A stretch of DNA of 64,000 bases, taken from NCBI RefSeq assembly GCF_900100535.1, contig NZ_FNDG01000014.1, positions 62,001 through 126,000 of the forward strand, given 5' to 3'. The notes beneath the pieces were generated by a model. It ran no database searches, was not told the origin of the DNA, and saw only the letters and a program-made list of their open reading frames with translations. The translations under genes and the position numbers were made by a program. Position 1 is the stretch's first letter. The number at the start of each line of letters is the position of its first letter. Source of the stretch: Phytopseudomonas flavescens (lineage in GTDB: Bacteria > Pseudomonadota > Gammaproteobacteria > Pseudomonadales > Pseudomonadaceae). Below, piece after piece: positions 16,986 to 26,092 of the stretch.

Positions 16986-18701
16986 TCAGCGGCGGATACG
17001 GTTCTGGATGAACGACAGGGCATCGGCAATGGCGATCGGCTGAGTCTCGGTCTCCACGCGGCTCTTGTATTCCAGATTGCCCTCGGCGAGGCCGCGGTCG
17101 CTGACCACGATACGATGCGGAATGCCGATCAATTCCATATCCGCGAACTTGATGCCCGGACTGGTCTTTTTGTCACGGTCGTCGAGCAGCACTTCGAAAC
17201 CGGCAGCGGTCAATTGCGCATACAAGGTGTCGGTCGCTTCACGCACTGCCTCGGTCTCGTAGCGCAATGGCACCAAGGCGATCTGGAAGGGCGCCAGGGT
17301 ATCGTTCCAGATGATGCCGCGCTCGTCGGAACTCTGCTCGATGGCGGCTGCCACCACGCGGGACACGCCGATGCCGTAGCAACCCATGCTCAGGATGACC
17401 GGCTTGCCGTTCTCACCCAGTACCTGGCAGTTCATCGATTCGCTGTATTTGCTGCCCAGCTGGAAGATGTGCCCGACTTCGATGCCGCGCTTGATTTCCA
17501 GGGTGCCCTGTCCGTCGGGGCTCGGATCGCCAGCCACGACGTTGCGCAGATCGGCAACGGTCGGCACGGGCAGGTCGCGCTCCCAGTTGACGCCGAAATA
17601 GTGCTTGTCGTCGATGTTGGCGCCGATGGCGAAATCACTCATCAGCTCCACCGAGCGGTCGATGATGATCGGCAGCGGCAGGTTCAGCGGGCCCAGGGAA
17701 CCGGCGCCTGCACCGATGGCGTCGCGCAGTTCGGCATCCGATGCCATCACCAGAGGGCTGGCAACGCCTGGCTGATTGCCGGCCTTGATCTCGTTCAGTT
17801 CGTGATCGCCACGGATGACCAGCGCGATCAGCTTGCCTTCTTCTTCAGCGTGCACGATCAGCGTCTTGATGGTGCGCTCGATGGGCAGATCGAAGCCGTC
17901 CACCAGTTGCTGGATGGTTTTCGCATTCGGCGTATCGACCAGGCGCAGTTCTTCGGTGGCTACGGGGCGAGCGGCTTCGCGGGGAATCGCTTCGGCCTTC
18001 TCGATATTGGCGGCGTAGTCGGAGGCGTTGCTGAACACGATATCGTCTTCGCCAGACTCGGCCAGTACGTGGAACTCATGCGAACCGGCGCCACCGATCG
18101 AGCCGTTGTCGGCCACCACTGGGCGGAAGTTGAGGCCCAGGCGGGTGAAGACATTGCAGTAGGCCTGGTGCATGCGGTCATAGGTCTGCTGCAGGGACGC
18201 CTGATCGGCATGGAAGGAATAGGCATCCTTCATGATGAATTCGCGACCTCGCATCAAGCCGAAACGAGGACGAATTTCATCGCGGAATTTGGTCTGGATC
18301 TGGTACAGGTTCAGCGGCAGTTGCTTGTAGCTGTTCAGCTCATTGCGTGCCAGGTCGGTAATGACCTCTTCGTGGGTCGGGCCAACGCAGAACTCCCGAT
18401 CGTGGCGATCCTTCACGCGCAGCAGTTCCGGGCCATACTCCACCCAGCGACCTGATTCCTGCCAGAGTTCGGCAGGCTGGATGGCGGGCATCAACACTTC
18501 CAGAGCGCCGGCGGCATCCATCTCTTCACGTACGATCTTCTCCACCTTGCGCAAGGTGCGCAGGCCCATCGGCAGCCAGGTGTACAAGCCTGACGCGAGC
18601 TTGCGGATCATCCCGGCACGGAGCATCAACTGGTGGCTGATGACGACAGCGTCGGAAGGCGTTTCTTTGAGGGTCGAAAGCAGGAACTGACTGGTACGCA
18701 T
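16986..18701 (-). CDS. proS: Prolyl-tRNA synthetase
   Basis: The 571-residue class II synthetase attaches proline to tRNA-Pro. Motif 2 (FRDEIRPRFGLMRGREFIMKDAYS split over residues 135-160) and motif 3 (GCYGIGVSRVVAAAIEQ) are intact, and the bacterial editing insertion lies at about 230-390. MRTSQFLLSTLKETPSDA is the family start, so ATG 18701 is chosen over the upstream ATG at 18725. The long ORFs on the opposite strand are shadows. Confidence 0.97.
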   Translation of the reverse strand: MRTSQFLLSTLKETPSDAVVISHQLMLRAGMIRKLASGLYTWLPMGLRTLRKVEKIVREEMDAAGALEVLMPAIQPAELWQESGRWVEYGPELLRVKDRHDREFCVGPTHEEVITDLARNELNSYKQLPLNLYQIQTKFRDEIRPRFGLMRGREFIMKDAYSFHADQASLQQTYDRMHQAYCNVFTRLGLNFRPVVADNGSIGGAGSHEFHVLAESGEDDIVFSNASDYAANIEKAEAIPREAARPVATEELRLVDTPNAKTIQQLVDGFDLPIERTIKTLIVHAEEEGKLIALVIRGDHELNEIKAGNQPGVASPLVMASDAELRDAIGAGAGSLGPLNLPLPIIIDRSVELMSDFAIGANIDDKHYFGVNWERDLPVPTVADLRNVVAGDPSPDGQGTLEIKRGIEVGHIFQLGSKYSESMNCQVLGENGKPVILSMGCYGIGVSRVVAAAIEQSSDERGIIWNDTLAPFQIALVPLRYETEAVREATDTLYAQLTAAGFEVLLDDRDKKTSPGIKFADMELIGIPHRIVVSDRGLAEGNLEYKSRVETETQPIAIADALSFIQNRIRR

Positions 18702-18940
18702 GATGGGCCGTTCTGTCGGTTGCAAAGGGGATTTTTATGGCTCGGCATTGTACGGCGACAGCTCTGTGGCGTACAGGACGCAGAATGTTGTAGGGGGATG
18801 GGATAAAGGGTTGCGCACCAAGGTGGCGCATCGCTTTTGAGCTGATAGTCCTTAGTGGTGCGTCTGTGATTCCCTGGAATTGATCCCCAGGCGTACTTGT
18901 TCTCGGCAGATTTACCTGGTGGGTTTCTTGCCGTCCATAA

Positions 18941-18964
18941 AAAACCCGGCCGAAGCCGGGTTTT
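18941..18964. terminator. Terminator of the porin gene
   Basis: AAAACCCGGC (18941-18950) pairs with GCCGGGTTTT (18955-18964) around a CGAA tetraloop. On the minus strand a T-run follows, placing it 28 bases past the porin stop. The symmetry also allows plus-strand function. Confidence 0.85.
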
Positions 18965-18991
18965 CTGAACTGTTATCAGCCTTGCACTAGA

Positions 18992-20239
18992 TTACAGAAC
19001 GCTCAGCGGGTAGTTCACGTAGAAGCGGACTTCGTTGGTGTCGGTAATGTACTGATTGTTGACGTCCGAGTTGGCACGCAGCACCGAGCCACGCAGGCGG
19101 AAGGAGAGGTCCTTGGCCGGGCCGTCCTGAACAGTGTATTTAACCTGGTTGAAGAACTCGTGTTCTTTACCGTTGCCGCTTTCAGCAGTCTTGATGTTGT
19201 CAGCCCAGATGTAAGCAGTTTTGAAGCTCAGGCCTGGAACACCAAAGGTAGCGAAGTCAAGCTCGTAGCTAGCCTGCCAGGAACGCTCGCCTTCCTGGTT
19301 GAAGTCGGACAGGAAGCTGTTGGCCAGGAAGATCGAACCGCCGCCATCGCCGAAGCCATAATCGAAGCCGCGGCTGCCAGTGTTGCGCTGGTGGGCCAGG
19401 ATGAACGCATGGGCGCCAACGCTGTAAGTGGCCGCCAAGCTCCAGATGGTGTTGTCACCGCCACCGAACTGGCTGTCGTAATCGCTATCGTAAACGTTGA
19501 AGTCAAAGCCGAGAGATTGCTCTTCGGACAGTGGCAGTTTGAGGTTGACGTTGCCGTAGTGGCGTTTGTAGAAGTCTTCCAGGTCAGCGTAGTAGTACGC
19601 TGCGCTGAGGTCATCGGTAAACGCGTAGGAACCACCAGCCACGTCGATGGACTTCAGGCCAAAGCTGTCGCGGCCCGACTGATTCATCGCATTTTGCGCG
19701 GTGAAGTGACCAGCGTTCAGTTCGAGACCTTTGATCTCGGTGCTGGTGATCATGGTGCCTTCGAAGGTTTCCGGCAACAGACGGCCGTCATCGTAGGCCA
19801 GTACCGGCAAGGCAGGCATTTGCGAGCCATAGGTCAGTACGGTGTTGGAGAAGCGAGCCTTGACCGCAGCGTTGGCGATGGTCAGGTCCTTACCGTCATT
19901 TTCCGGGAACATGCCAACGCCGCGACGACCGCCGCCAGTGTCCAGTTGGAACAGGGTACCGGCATAAGCATTCACGCCGAAGCCTACAGTACCTTGAGTG
20001 AAGCCGGATTCGAACAGGGCACGGGCACTGGCGCCCCACTCTTCGGAGTAGCCCTTGCCTTCTGTGCCACGGGAGGCGCCGTTACGGGCGTCACGGTTGT
20101 AGTACATGCTGCGCGCAAGGAGCGACAGGCTGCTGTCTTCGACGAAACCCTTGGATTCGGACTGATCCGAAGCCACTGCCATTTGAGAGGTACCCGCGGC
20201 TACTGCCAGGGCCATTACGCTCCACTTCATCACTCGCAT
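18992..20239 (-). CDS. OprD family outer membrane porin
   Basis: The 415-residue protein has a signal peptide (MRVMKWSVMALAVAAGTSQM, cut near AVAS) and the OprD pattern: SKGFVEDSSLSLL at the mature start, ESGFTQGTVGFGVNAY, the YYYADLED strand, and the terminal beta-signal ending in NYPLSVL with many alternating strands for an 18-stranded barrel. Such porins pass basic amino acids, peptides or aromatic acids. The sequence looks closer to OprQ/OprD than to the Opd branches, from memory only. ATG 20239 has GGAG nine bases upstream; the longer frame to 20278 lacks a signal. Confidence 0.92.
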   Translation of the reverse strand: MRVMKWSVMALAVAAGTSQMAVASDQSESKGFVEDSSLSLLARSMYYNRDARNGASRGTEGKGYSEEWGASARALFESGFTQGTVGFGVNAYAGTLFQLDTGGGRRGVGMFPENDGKDLTIANAAVKARFSNTVLTYGSQMPALPVLAYDDGRLLPETFEGTMITSTEIKGLELNAGHFTAQNAMNQSGRDSFGLKSIDVAGGSYAFTDDLSAAYYYADLEDFYKRHYGNVNLKLPLSEEQSLGFDFNVYDSDYDSQFGGGDNTIWSLAATYSVGAHAFILAHQRNTGSRGFDYGFGDGGGSIFLANSFLSDFNQEGERSWQASYELDFATFGVPGLSFKTAYIWADNIKTAESGNGKEHEFFNQVKYTVQDGPAKDLSFRLRGSVLRANSDVNNQYITDTNEVRFYVNYPLSVL

Positions 20240-20904
20240 CGTGATTTGCTCCTTTGGTTTAGTAGTTCCACTGCTCATTGGTTGTTATGGAGAGCAGCTC
20301 TATTTCTTTTTGTGTCGGATGGAACTTATAGCACGGCGCTTTGTATGGCGATAGTTTCAATCTATCCACTGGTCGTGCGCTACAGCGCAGTCACCAGGCT
20401 GTCGGCACACCCCGCCATTTCAAGACCCCGCCGTGCATTGCCCGACAACCATGCTTCAGCCCCTGACCGCCGCGCAGCGGTGTTACCACTGTGCCTGGCA
20501 GGGGAGCATTGCAGCGTTCCAAGCAAGACTCATGCTCAAACTGCCGGTGCGTCTGAATAAATCGTTTCCCAGCGTCTATATCCTCTTTTGCGAGGGCAGG
20601 AAGTCCAGATTTCCGCTGCGATCTGCCCCATTTTCCGTCGATATTGTTAGGCAGCTCATTAATAGGCTGGAAGCTTTTTTGTTTGGTTATTGATAATGAG
20701 TTTGAATTGAGTGTTTAAGTGCGGCGTAACTGTTTACTTAGGGGAACAACATGGTGCGCACCGTAAAGAGCCTGCGACGTTTGTGCGATGTTTTGGTGCG
20801 TCGTCGGGAGGGTTAAATTTCCGGAGCGTGGCGGGTATGCTGTCGATCCTTTTCAGGTCGCCGTCATATCATCGGTGACCATCCAAACACCGAGTGGTGA
20901 GTCG
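20240..20904. other. Intergenic region between porin and HIT gene
   Basis: These 665 bases hold the porin promoter on the minus side and the HIT promoter on the plus side. About 20560-20760 is clearly AT-rich compared with its surroundings. A 21-codon ORF (20751-20816, MVRTVKSLRRLCDVL, basic) follows AGGGGA and ends 88 bases before the HIT start; it might be a leader peptide. The 86-codon frame at 20433-20693 has no good ribosome site and reads like noise. Confidence 0.5.
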
Positions 20905-21330
20905 ATGTTCGTACTGGATTCACGCCTGCAGCAGGATACTTTCGTGTTGGGGGAGTTTCCCCTGAGCCGTCTGCTGCTCAGCAACGATGCACGCTATCCG
21001 TGGTTCATTCTGGTTCCGCGTCGCGCGGATGTCAGTGAGGTGTTCCAGCTGGATGCCGAGGATCAGCGTGCGCTGTGGTCGGAAGCCGCGCAGCTCGCCG
21101 AAGTGCTGAAGGATGCGTTCAAGGCCGACAAGATCAACATCGCCACCCTGGGCAATGTGGTCAGCCAACTGCACGTGCATGTGATCGTGCGCTATCGCGG
21201 CGATGATGCCTGGCCCGCTCCCGTCTGGGGGCGCCATCCGGCGAAACCTTATGAGCAGGAGCAAGTGGTTGCTCTGCGTGAAAGACTGCGTTCGGTGATG
21301 CCTCGGCATTTTCGTGCCGAGGATGCATGA
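20905..21330 (+). CDS. HIT domain-containing protein
   Basis: The 141-residue protein has the histidine-triad motif as QLHVHVIVRY near residues 90-99, where the usual HxHxH is Q/HxHxI. The fold (FVLGEFPLSRLLLSNDARYPWFILVPR) matches the FHIT/galactose uridylyltransferase superfamily of nucleotide hydrolases. The first and last histidines of the triad are replaced, so activity may be altered. ATG 20905 follows GTGGTGAG; the upstream frame lacks homology. It directly precedes slyX. Confidence 0.85.
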   Translation: MFVLDSRLQQDTFVLGEFPLSRLLLSNDARYPWFILVPRRADVSEVFQLDAEDQRALWSEAAQLAEVLKDAFKADKINIATLGNVVSQLHVHVIVRYRGDDAWPAPVWGRHPAKPYEQEQVVALRERLRSVMPRHFRAEDA

Positions 21331-21537
21331 ATGAAGGCATTCGAAGACCGTATTGTCGAGCTGGAAAGCCGCCAGGCTTTTCAGGACGATACCATTCAGG
21401 CACTCAACGATGCCCTCGTGGAGCAGCAAAAGCTCATCGAGCGTCTGCAGTTGCACATGCAGGCGCTGGCCAAGCGGCAGGAAGAGGTCAGCCCCTTCGG
21501 TGGCTCCCAGTATGAGGCTCCGCCGCCGCATTATTGA
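21331..21537 (+). CDS. slyX: SlyX family protein
   Basis: The 68-residue protein is a single coiled coil (RIVELESRQAFQDDTIQALN) with a proline-rich tail ending PPPHY, both typical of SlyX. Its function is unknown, though it is often linked to peptidyl-prolyl isomerases or cell-envelope genes. The ATG immediately follows the HIT stop, so the genes are coupled. Confidence 0.92.
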   Translation: MKAFEDRIVELESRQAFQDDTIQALNDALVEQQKLIERLQLHMQALAKRQEEVSPFGGSQYEAPPPHY

Positions 21538-21556
21538 ATGCATGCCTCGAAAACGA

Positions 21557-21582
21557 AAAAGCCCGCATCGCTGCGGGCTTTT
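21557..21582. terminator. Bidirectional terminator after slyX
   Basis: AAAAGCCCGCA (21557-21567) pairs with TGCGGGCTTTT (21572-21582). It ends both the HIT-slyX message and the opposite cold-shock gene, whose stop lies 15 bases away. Confidence 0.87.
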
Positions 21583-21596
21583 CTTTGTGCGGTGAA

Positions 21597-22199
21597 TCAG
21601 CGCCGGGTCGGCAGCGCCGCGATCACGTCTTCGGCCTGCAGGCCCTTGTCGCGCTGCATGACCGAGAACTCCACGCGCTGGCCTTCTACCAGAACCCGAT
21701 GGCCTTCGCCGCGGATGGCACGGAAGTGTACGAAGATATCCTCGCCTGCATCACGAGAAATGAAGCCAAAGCCCTTGGATGTGTTGAACCACTTGACCGT
21801 ACCGGTCTCGCGGTCACCCAGATCCTGTGGCACGGACGCTTTTTGCCTGTCGAAACGCAGGTTGGTCGCCAGGTGCAGCGCGACCGCCATGGCGGTGATC
21901 AGCAGGCTGAACAGCAGAGCAGGCTGCTCGGCGATAAAGGGCAGCGGTGCAAGCAGAATCAATGCCTGCAGCAGGGTACCGAGGATCAGCAGGGCGCACA
22001 CCAGGTTTTGCAGTTGTTGACGCAGGTTGTTGTGCCAGATCGGGAACTGGGTGGCCAGCAGCAGATTGAGAAAGCCGAAGAGAGCCAGGCACAGGGCGTC
22101 CGGATGTTGCAGGAACGGCTGAGAATGGTTGCTCAGGCTGGGGGTCGTGGATAACAGCAGGGCGGACAGCCCCACAAGCAGATGGACGATTTTCAACAT
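21597..22199 (-). CDS. Membrane protein with C-terminal cold-shock domain
   Basis: The 200-residue protein joins four hydrophobic helices (residues 1-130, for example MLKIVHLLVGLSALLLS and LVCALLILGTLLQALILL) to a cytoplasmic cold-shock domain (residues 133-200). The RNA-binding RNP motifs are GFGFISR and DIFVHF. The usual fusion is cold-shock domain first followed by DUF1294; here the order is reversed. It would tether a nucleic-acid-binding domain to the inner membrane. ATG 22199 is chosen because the preceding 43 codons have no such signal. Confidence 0.85.
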   Translation of the reverse strand: MLKIVHLLVGLSALLLSTTPSLSNHSQPFLQHPDALCLALFGFLNLLLATQFPIWHNNLRQQLQNLVCALLILGTLLQALILLAPLPFIAEQPALLFSLLITAMAVALHLATNLRFDRQKASVPQDLGDRETGTVKWFNTSKGFGFISRDAGEDIFVHFRAIRGEGHRVLVEGQRVEFSVMQRDKGLQAEDVIAALPTRR

Positions 22200-22456
22200 G
22201 TTAGCGCACTCACTTGATAAAGGATCACCAGGAAGAGCTGGCTCCACGCGATTTGCCGTGACGTAAGGGCGATGGAATAAACGAGAGGGCCAGCCTATGC
22301 GTCTTCCGAAGGCTCGGCATGACGGCACGGGGCGTATTTAACAGCAAAGGAGGGGGCTTCTCAAATCAGCGCTGCGATGGTGTGCGGTTGTGGCTGCGCG
22401 AATATGGAGTCGGGAATGAACGATGGCCGCCAGAGCGGCGGCCATCGAGGGGAGGA

Positions 22457-22927
22457 TCAGGAGGCCAGCAGGCTGCGCAGCATCCATGCGGTTTTCTCGT
22501 GGACCTGCATGCGCTGGGTCAGCAGGTCGGCGGTCGGCTCGTCGCTGACCTTGTCCAGCAGCGGGAAGATACCGCGGGCGGTACGCACCACGGCTTCCTG
22601 GCCCTGAACCAGCAGTTTGATCATCTCGTCGGCGCTCGGCACATTTTCCTCTTCCTTGATCGAGGACAGGCGGGCGTAGGCGGCGTAGGTGCCCGGAGCC
22701 GGGAAACCCAGGGCGCGGATACGCTCGGCGATGGCGTCGACAGCCAGCGCCAATTCGGTGTACTGCCCCTCGAACATCAGGTGCAGGGTGTTGAACATCG
22801 GGCCGGTGACGTTCCAGTGGAAGTTGTGGGTTTTCAGGTACAGGGTATAGGTGTCGGCCAACAGGCGCGACAGGCCTTCGGCGATGGAGGCGCGATCCTG
22901 TTCAGCGATTCCGATGTTGATTTCCAT
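22457..22927 (-). CDS. dps: DNA starvation/stationary-phase protection protein Dps
   Basis: The 156-residue ferritin-like protein assembles into 12-mers that store iron and shield DNA from peroxide. The ferroxidase motif THNFHWNVTGPMFNTLHLMFE spans about residues 34-54, and LGFPAPGTYAAYARLSSI follows. AGGAG lies 8 bases before ATG 22927 on the minus strand, so the longer frame to 22990 is rejected. It is divergent from aspS. Confidence 0.95.
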   Translation of the reverse strand: MEINIGIAEQDRASIAEGLSRLLADTYTLYLKTHNFHWNVTGPMFNTLHLMFEGQYTELALAVDAIAERIRALGFPAPGTYAAYARLSSIKEEENVPSADEMIKLLVQGQEAVVRTARGIFPLLDKVSDEPTADLLTQRMQVHEKTAWMLRSLLAS

Positions 22928-23235
22928 GGATTTTTCTCCTGGTGTTGAAAGTGGGGCGCTTCGGCCTTGCGGATGGGCAAAGCCTATCATGATGAATGCA
23001 CCGGGCTATGTGCTTTGTATCAATGGGGACGATGGCTGAAAACTATCCGGTGCGGCGGTGGGGCGCATGCTCGGCTGCGCGGTGCCGCTTAACCATATAT
23101 AATCGGCTGCTTTGCTGCGGCGGCAGACCGTCTGGCTTGTCCGTACCGATACCCGCGATCGATATTGCTGGATCGGACGAAAGACGCCGGCTCGCGGTTC
23201 AATGAATTTCAGACTCAAGAGAAGCGATTATCACC
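22928..23235. promoter_or_regulatory. Divergent dps/aspS promoter region
   Basis: The plus strand has a perfect -10 box TATAAT at 23098-23103, about 130 bases before the aspS start, with no good -35 match 17 bases upstream. The dps side shows no clear operator to me. Nothing else is coded here; the three ~65-codon frames overlap each other and look like noise. Confidence 0.5.
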
Positions 23236-25011
23236 ATGATGCGCAGCCACTATTGCGGCCAGTTGAACGAAAGCCTGGACGGCCAGGAAATCACCCTCTG
23301 CGGATGGGTTCACCGTCGCCGTGACCACGGTGGCGTGATCTTCCTCGACATTCGTGACCGTGAAGGCCTGGCCCAGGTGGTGTTCGACCCGGATCGAGCC
23401 GACACCTTCGCCAAGGCTGACCGCGTGCGTAGCGAATACGTGGTCAAGATCACCGGCAAGGTACGTCTGCGTCCGGCCGGAGCGGTCAACGCCAACATGG
23501 CCTCTGGCGCTATCGAAGTGCTCGGCTACGAGTTGGAGGTGCTGAACGAAGCGGAAACCCCGCCGTTCCCGCTCAACGAATACTCCGATGTCGGTGAAGA
23601 AACCCGCCTGCGCTATCGCTTCATCGACCTGCGCCGCCCGGAAATGGCCGAGAAGCTCAAGCTGCGTTCGCGCATCACCAGCAGCATCCGGCGCTACCTG
23701 GATGAGAACGGCTTCCTCGACGTGGAAACGCCGATCCTCACCCGTGCTACCCCGGAAGGCGCCCGTGACTACCTGGTTCCGAGCCGCACCCACGCCGGCA
23801 GCTTCTTCGCCCTGCCGCAGTCGCCCCAGCTGTTCAAGCAGTTGCTGATGGTTGCCGGCTTCGACCGCTACTACCAGATCGCCAAGTGCTTCCGCGATGA
23901 AGACCTGCGTGCCGACCGTCAGCCGGAATTCACCCAGATCGACATCGAGACCAGCTTCCTCGACGAAGCCGACATCATGCACCTCACCGAGACCATGATC
24001 CGCAACCTGTTCAAGGAAGTGCTGGGCGTCGAGTTCGCCGAGCTGCCGCACATGACCCTGGCCGAAGCCATGCGGCGTTTCGGTTCCGACAAGCCGGACC
24101 TGCGCATTCCGATGGAGCTGGTCGACGTTGCCGATCAGCTCAAGGATGTCGACTTCAAGGTGTTCTCCGGCCCGGCCAACGATCCGAAAGGCCGCGTAGC
24201 CGCACTGCGGGTACCCGGTGGGGCGAGCATGCCGCGCAAGCAGATCGACGACTACACCAAGTTCGTCGGTAACTACGGTGCCAAGGGCCTGGCCTACATC
24301 AAGGTCAACGAGCGCGCCAATGGCGTCGACGGTCTGCAGTCGCCGATCGTCAAGAACATCGCCGAACCGAACCTCAACGTGATCCTCGATCGCGTTGGTG
24401 CCGTCGACGGTGACATCGTGTTCTTCGGTGCCGACAAGGCCAGGGTGGTCTGCGATGCGCTGGGCGCACTGCGCATCAAGCTCGGCCATGACCTGAACCT
24501 GCTGACTGCCGAGTGGGCGCCGCTGTGGGTCGTCGACTTCCCGATGTTCGAAGAGAACGACGACGGTAGCCTGACCGCCATGCACCATCCGTTCACCTCA
24601 CCGAAGTGCTCGGCCGAAGAACTGGAAGCCAATCCGGCCGCTGCATTGTCCCGGGCCTATGACCTGGTGCTCAACGGCACCGAGCTGGGCGGCGGTTCGA
24701 TCCGTATCCATGACAAGGCCATGCAGCAGACGGTGTTCCGCGTGCTGGGCATCAGCGAAGACGAGCAGCAGGAGAAGTTCGGCTTCCTGCTCGACGCTCT
24801 CAAGTACGGTGCACCGCCCCACGGTGGTCTGGCCTTCGGCCTCGACCGTCTGGTCATGCTGATGACCGGTGCCAGCTCGATTCGCGAAGTCATCGCCTTC
24901 CCGAAAACCCAGAGCGCTGCCTGTGTCATGACCCAGGCGCCGGGTGTGGTGGATGGCAAGTCGCTGCGCGAGCTGCACATTCGCCTTCGCGAGCAGCCCA
25001 AGGCGGAGTAA
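23236..25011 (+). CDS. aspS: Aspartyl-tRNA synthetase
   Basis: The 591-residue class II synthetase has the N-terminal OB fold (GWVHRRRDHGGVIFLDIRDR), motif 2 (RYYQIAKCFRDEDLRADRQP), the bacterial GAD insertion at about 290-420, and motif 3 (GGLAFGLDRLVMLM). In pseudomonads this enzyme is known to be non-discriminating, also charging tRNA-Asn for later amidation; the sequence alone does not prove it. The start is the first of two ATGs, giving MMRSHYCGQL. Confidence 0.97.
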   Translation: MMRSHYCGQLNESLDGQEITLCGWVHRRRDHGGVIFLDIRDREGLAQVVFDPDRADTFAKADRVRSEYVVKITGKVRLRPAGAVNANMASGAIEVLGYELEVLNEAETPPFPLNEYSDVGEETRLRYRFIDLRRPEMAEKLKLRSRITSSIRRYLDENGFLDVETPILTRATPEGARDYLVPSRTHAGSFFALPQSPQLFKQLLMVAGFDRYYQIAKCFRDEDLRADRQPEFTQIDIETSFLDEADIMHLTETMIRNLFKEVLGVEFAELPHMTLAEAMRRFGSDKPDLRIPMELVDVADQLKDVDFKVFSGPANDPKGRVAALRVPGGASMPRKQIDDYTKFVGNYGAKGLAYIKVNERANGVDGLQSPIVKNIAEPNLNVILDRVGAVDGDIVFFGADKARVVCDALGALRIKLGHDLNLLTAEWAPLWVVDFPMFEENDDGSLTAMHHPFTSPKCSAEELEANPAAALSRAYDLVLNGTELGGGSIRIHDKAMQQTVFRVLGISEDEQQEKFGFLLDALKYGAPPHGGLAFGLDRLVMLMTGASSIREVIAFPKTQSAACVMTQAPGVVDGKSLRELHIRLREQPKAE

Positions 25012-25085
25012 GCGCCAAGCGGTATACCGGGCCCAGGGAAACCTGGGCTCGTTCATTGTGCAATCTGAAAAATCTGGAGTGGAAT

Positions 25086-25835
25086 ATGGCCGGTCATTCC
25101 AAATGGGCCAACATCAAGCACCGCAAGGGGCGCCAGGACGCCAAGCGCGGCAAGATCTTCACCAAGTTGATCCGCGAGCTGACCGTCGCTGCCAAGCACG
25201 GCGGGCCTATCCCGGCGGACAATCCGCGCCTGCGCCTGGCTGTGGACAAGGCACTGACCAACAACATGTCCCGCGACGTGATCGACCGTGCCATCGCCCG
25301 CGGTGCCGGGAACAACGAAGCCGACAACGTCGTCGAGTTCAGTTACGAAGGCTACGCACCGAGCGGCGTGGCGATCATCGTCGAAGTGATGACCGACAAC
25401 CGCAACCGCACCGCTGCCGAAGTGCGCCACGCATTCACAAAATGTGGTGGCAACCTGGGCACCGATGGCTCGGTGGCCTACATGTTCGAGCGCAGGGGGC
25501 AGATCGGCTTCGCCTCCGGTGTCGACGAAGATGCGCTGATGGAGGCCGCGTTGGAGGCGGGTGCCGATGACGTGGAGATGGGCGATGACGGCGCTGCACT
25601 GGTCTCGACCAGTTTCACCGAGTTCCATGCGGTGAATGAAGCGTTGAACGCCGCCGGCTTCAAGGGTGAAGAGGCGGATATCGCCATGATTCCGTCGATC
25701 AGCGCGCCAATCACCGACCTGGAAACCGCGCAGAAGGTCTTCAAGCTGATCGATATGCTCGAAGACCTGGATGATGTGCAGAACGTCTATCACAACGCTG
25801 AAATCTCCGACGAGATCATGGAACAGCTCGGCTGA
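25086..25835 (+). CDS. yebC: YebC/PmpR family transcriptional regulator / translation factor
   Basis: The 249-residue protein starts MAGHSKWANIKHRKGRQDAK and contains GYAPSGVAIIVEVMTDNRNR, both diagnostic of YebC. In P. aeruginosa the homologue PmpR represses quinolone quorum-sensing genes, and recent work on the family links it to ribosome stalling at prolines. It lies 74 bases after aspS, with TGGAG before ATG 25086. A terminator follows at about 25854. Confidence 0.94.
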   Translation: MAGHSKWANIKHRKGRQDAKRGKIFTKLIRELTVAAKHGGPIPADNPRLRLAVDKALTNNMSRDVIDRAIARGAGNNEADNVVEFSYEGYAPSGVAIIVEVMTDNRNRTAAEVRHAFTKCGGNLGTDGSVAYMFERRGQIGFASGVDEDALMEAALEAGADDVEMGDDGAALVSTSFTEFHAVNEALNAAGFKGEEADIAMIPSISAPITDLETAQKVFKLIDMLEDLDDVQNVYHNAEISDEIMEQLG

Positions 25836-25853
25836 TTCCAGTGGTTGCCTGGA

Positions 25854-25890
25854 AGCCGGAAGTTGCCATTGGCACTTCCGGCTCTTGTTC
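25854..25890 (+). terminator. Terminator after yebC
   Basis: AGCCGGAAGT (25854-25863) pairs with ACTTCCGGCT (25874-25883), extended by GCC/GGC inside, then CTTGTTC. The T-run is short, so it may be moderate in strength. Confidence 0.65.
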
Positions 25891-26008
25891 ATGGCCGGCC
25901 ATCTCCGGTGGCCATTTCCCGAGCCGTCGACGTGTTGCGAGAGCCGGCTTTCAAGGTGAATGGATCCAGATCCCCGCATTCATGTCCGACGGGCTGTGTA
26001 TCCTGTGG

Positions 26009-26059
26009 ATGACGGCAGCCCGTCGACGCCCCTATACTCACGCCTGGATAAATAGACAG
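26009..26059 (+). promoter_or_regulatory. ruvC promoter with LexA-like box
   Basis: The -10 box TATACT (26033-26038) sits 18 bases after ATGACG (26009-26014). Just after the expected start lies CTGGATAAATAGACAG (26044-26059), which fits the LexA consensus CTG-N10-CAG with an AT-rich core. A repressor at this position would block the ruvC-ruvA-ruvB transcript until DNA damage. Confidence 0.65.
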
Positions 26060-26092
26060 TGTGGCAGCCAACGCCACTGGTGGATGACAGGC

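Noticed and set aside
17115..18455. 446-codon open frame opposite proS
   Set aside because: It mirrors a highly conserved synthetase gene in GC-rich DNA, where antisense frames stay open by codon bias. It has no recognisable domain.
20433..20693. 86-codon frame in the gap before the HIT gene
   Set aside because: No ribosome site, atypical composition and no resemblance to a known protein.
23215..24588. 457-codon frame opposite aspS
   Set aside because: Same reason; the plus strand is unmistakable AspS.
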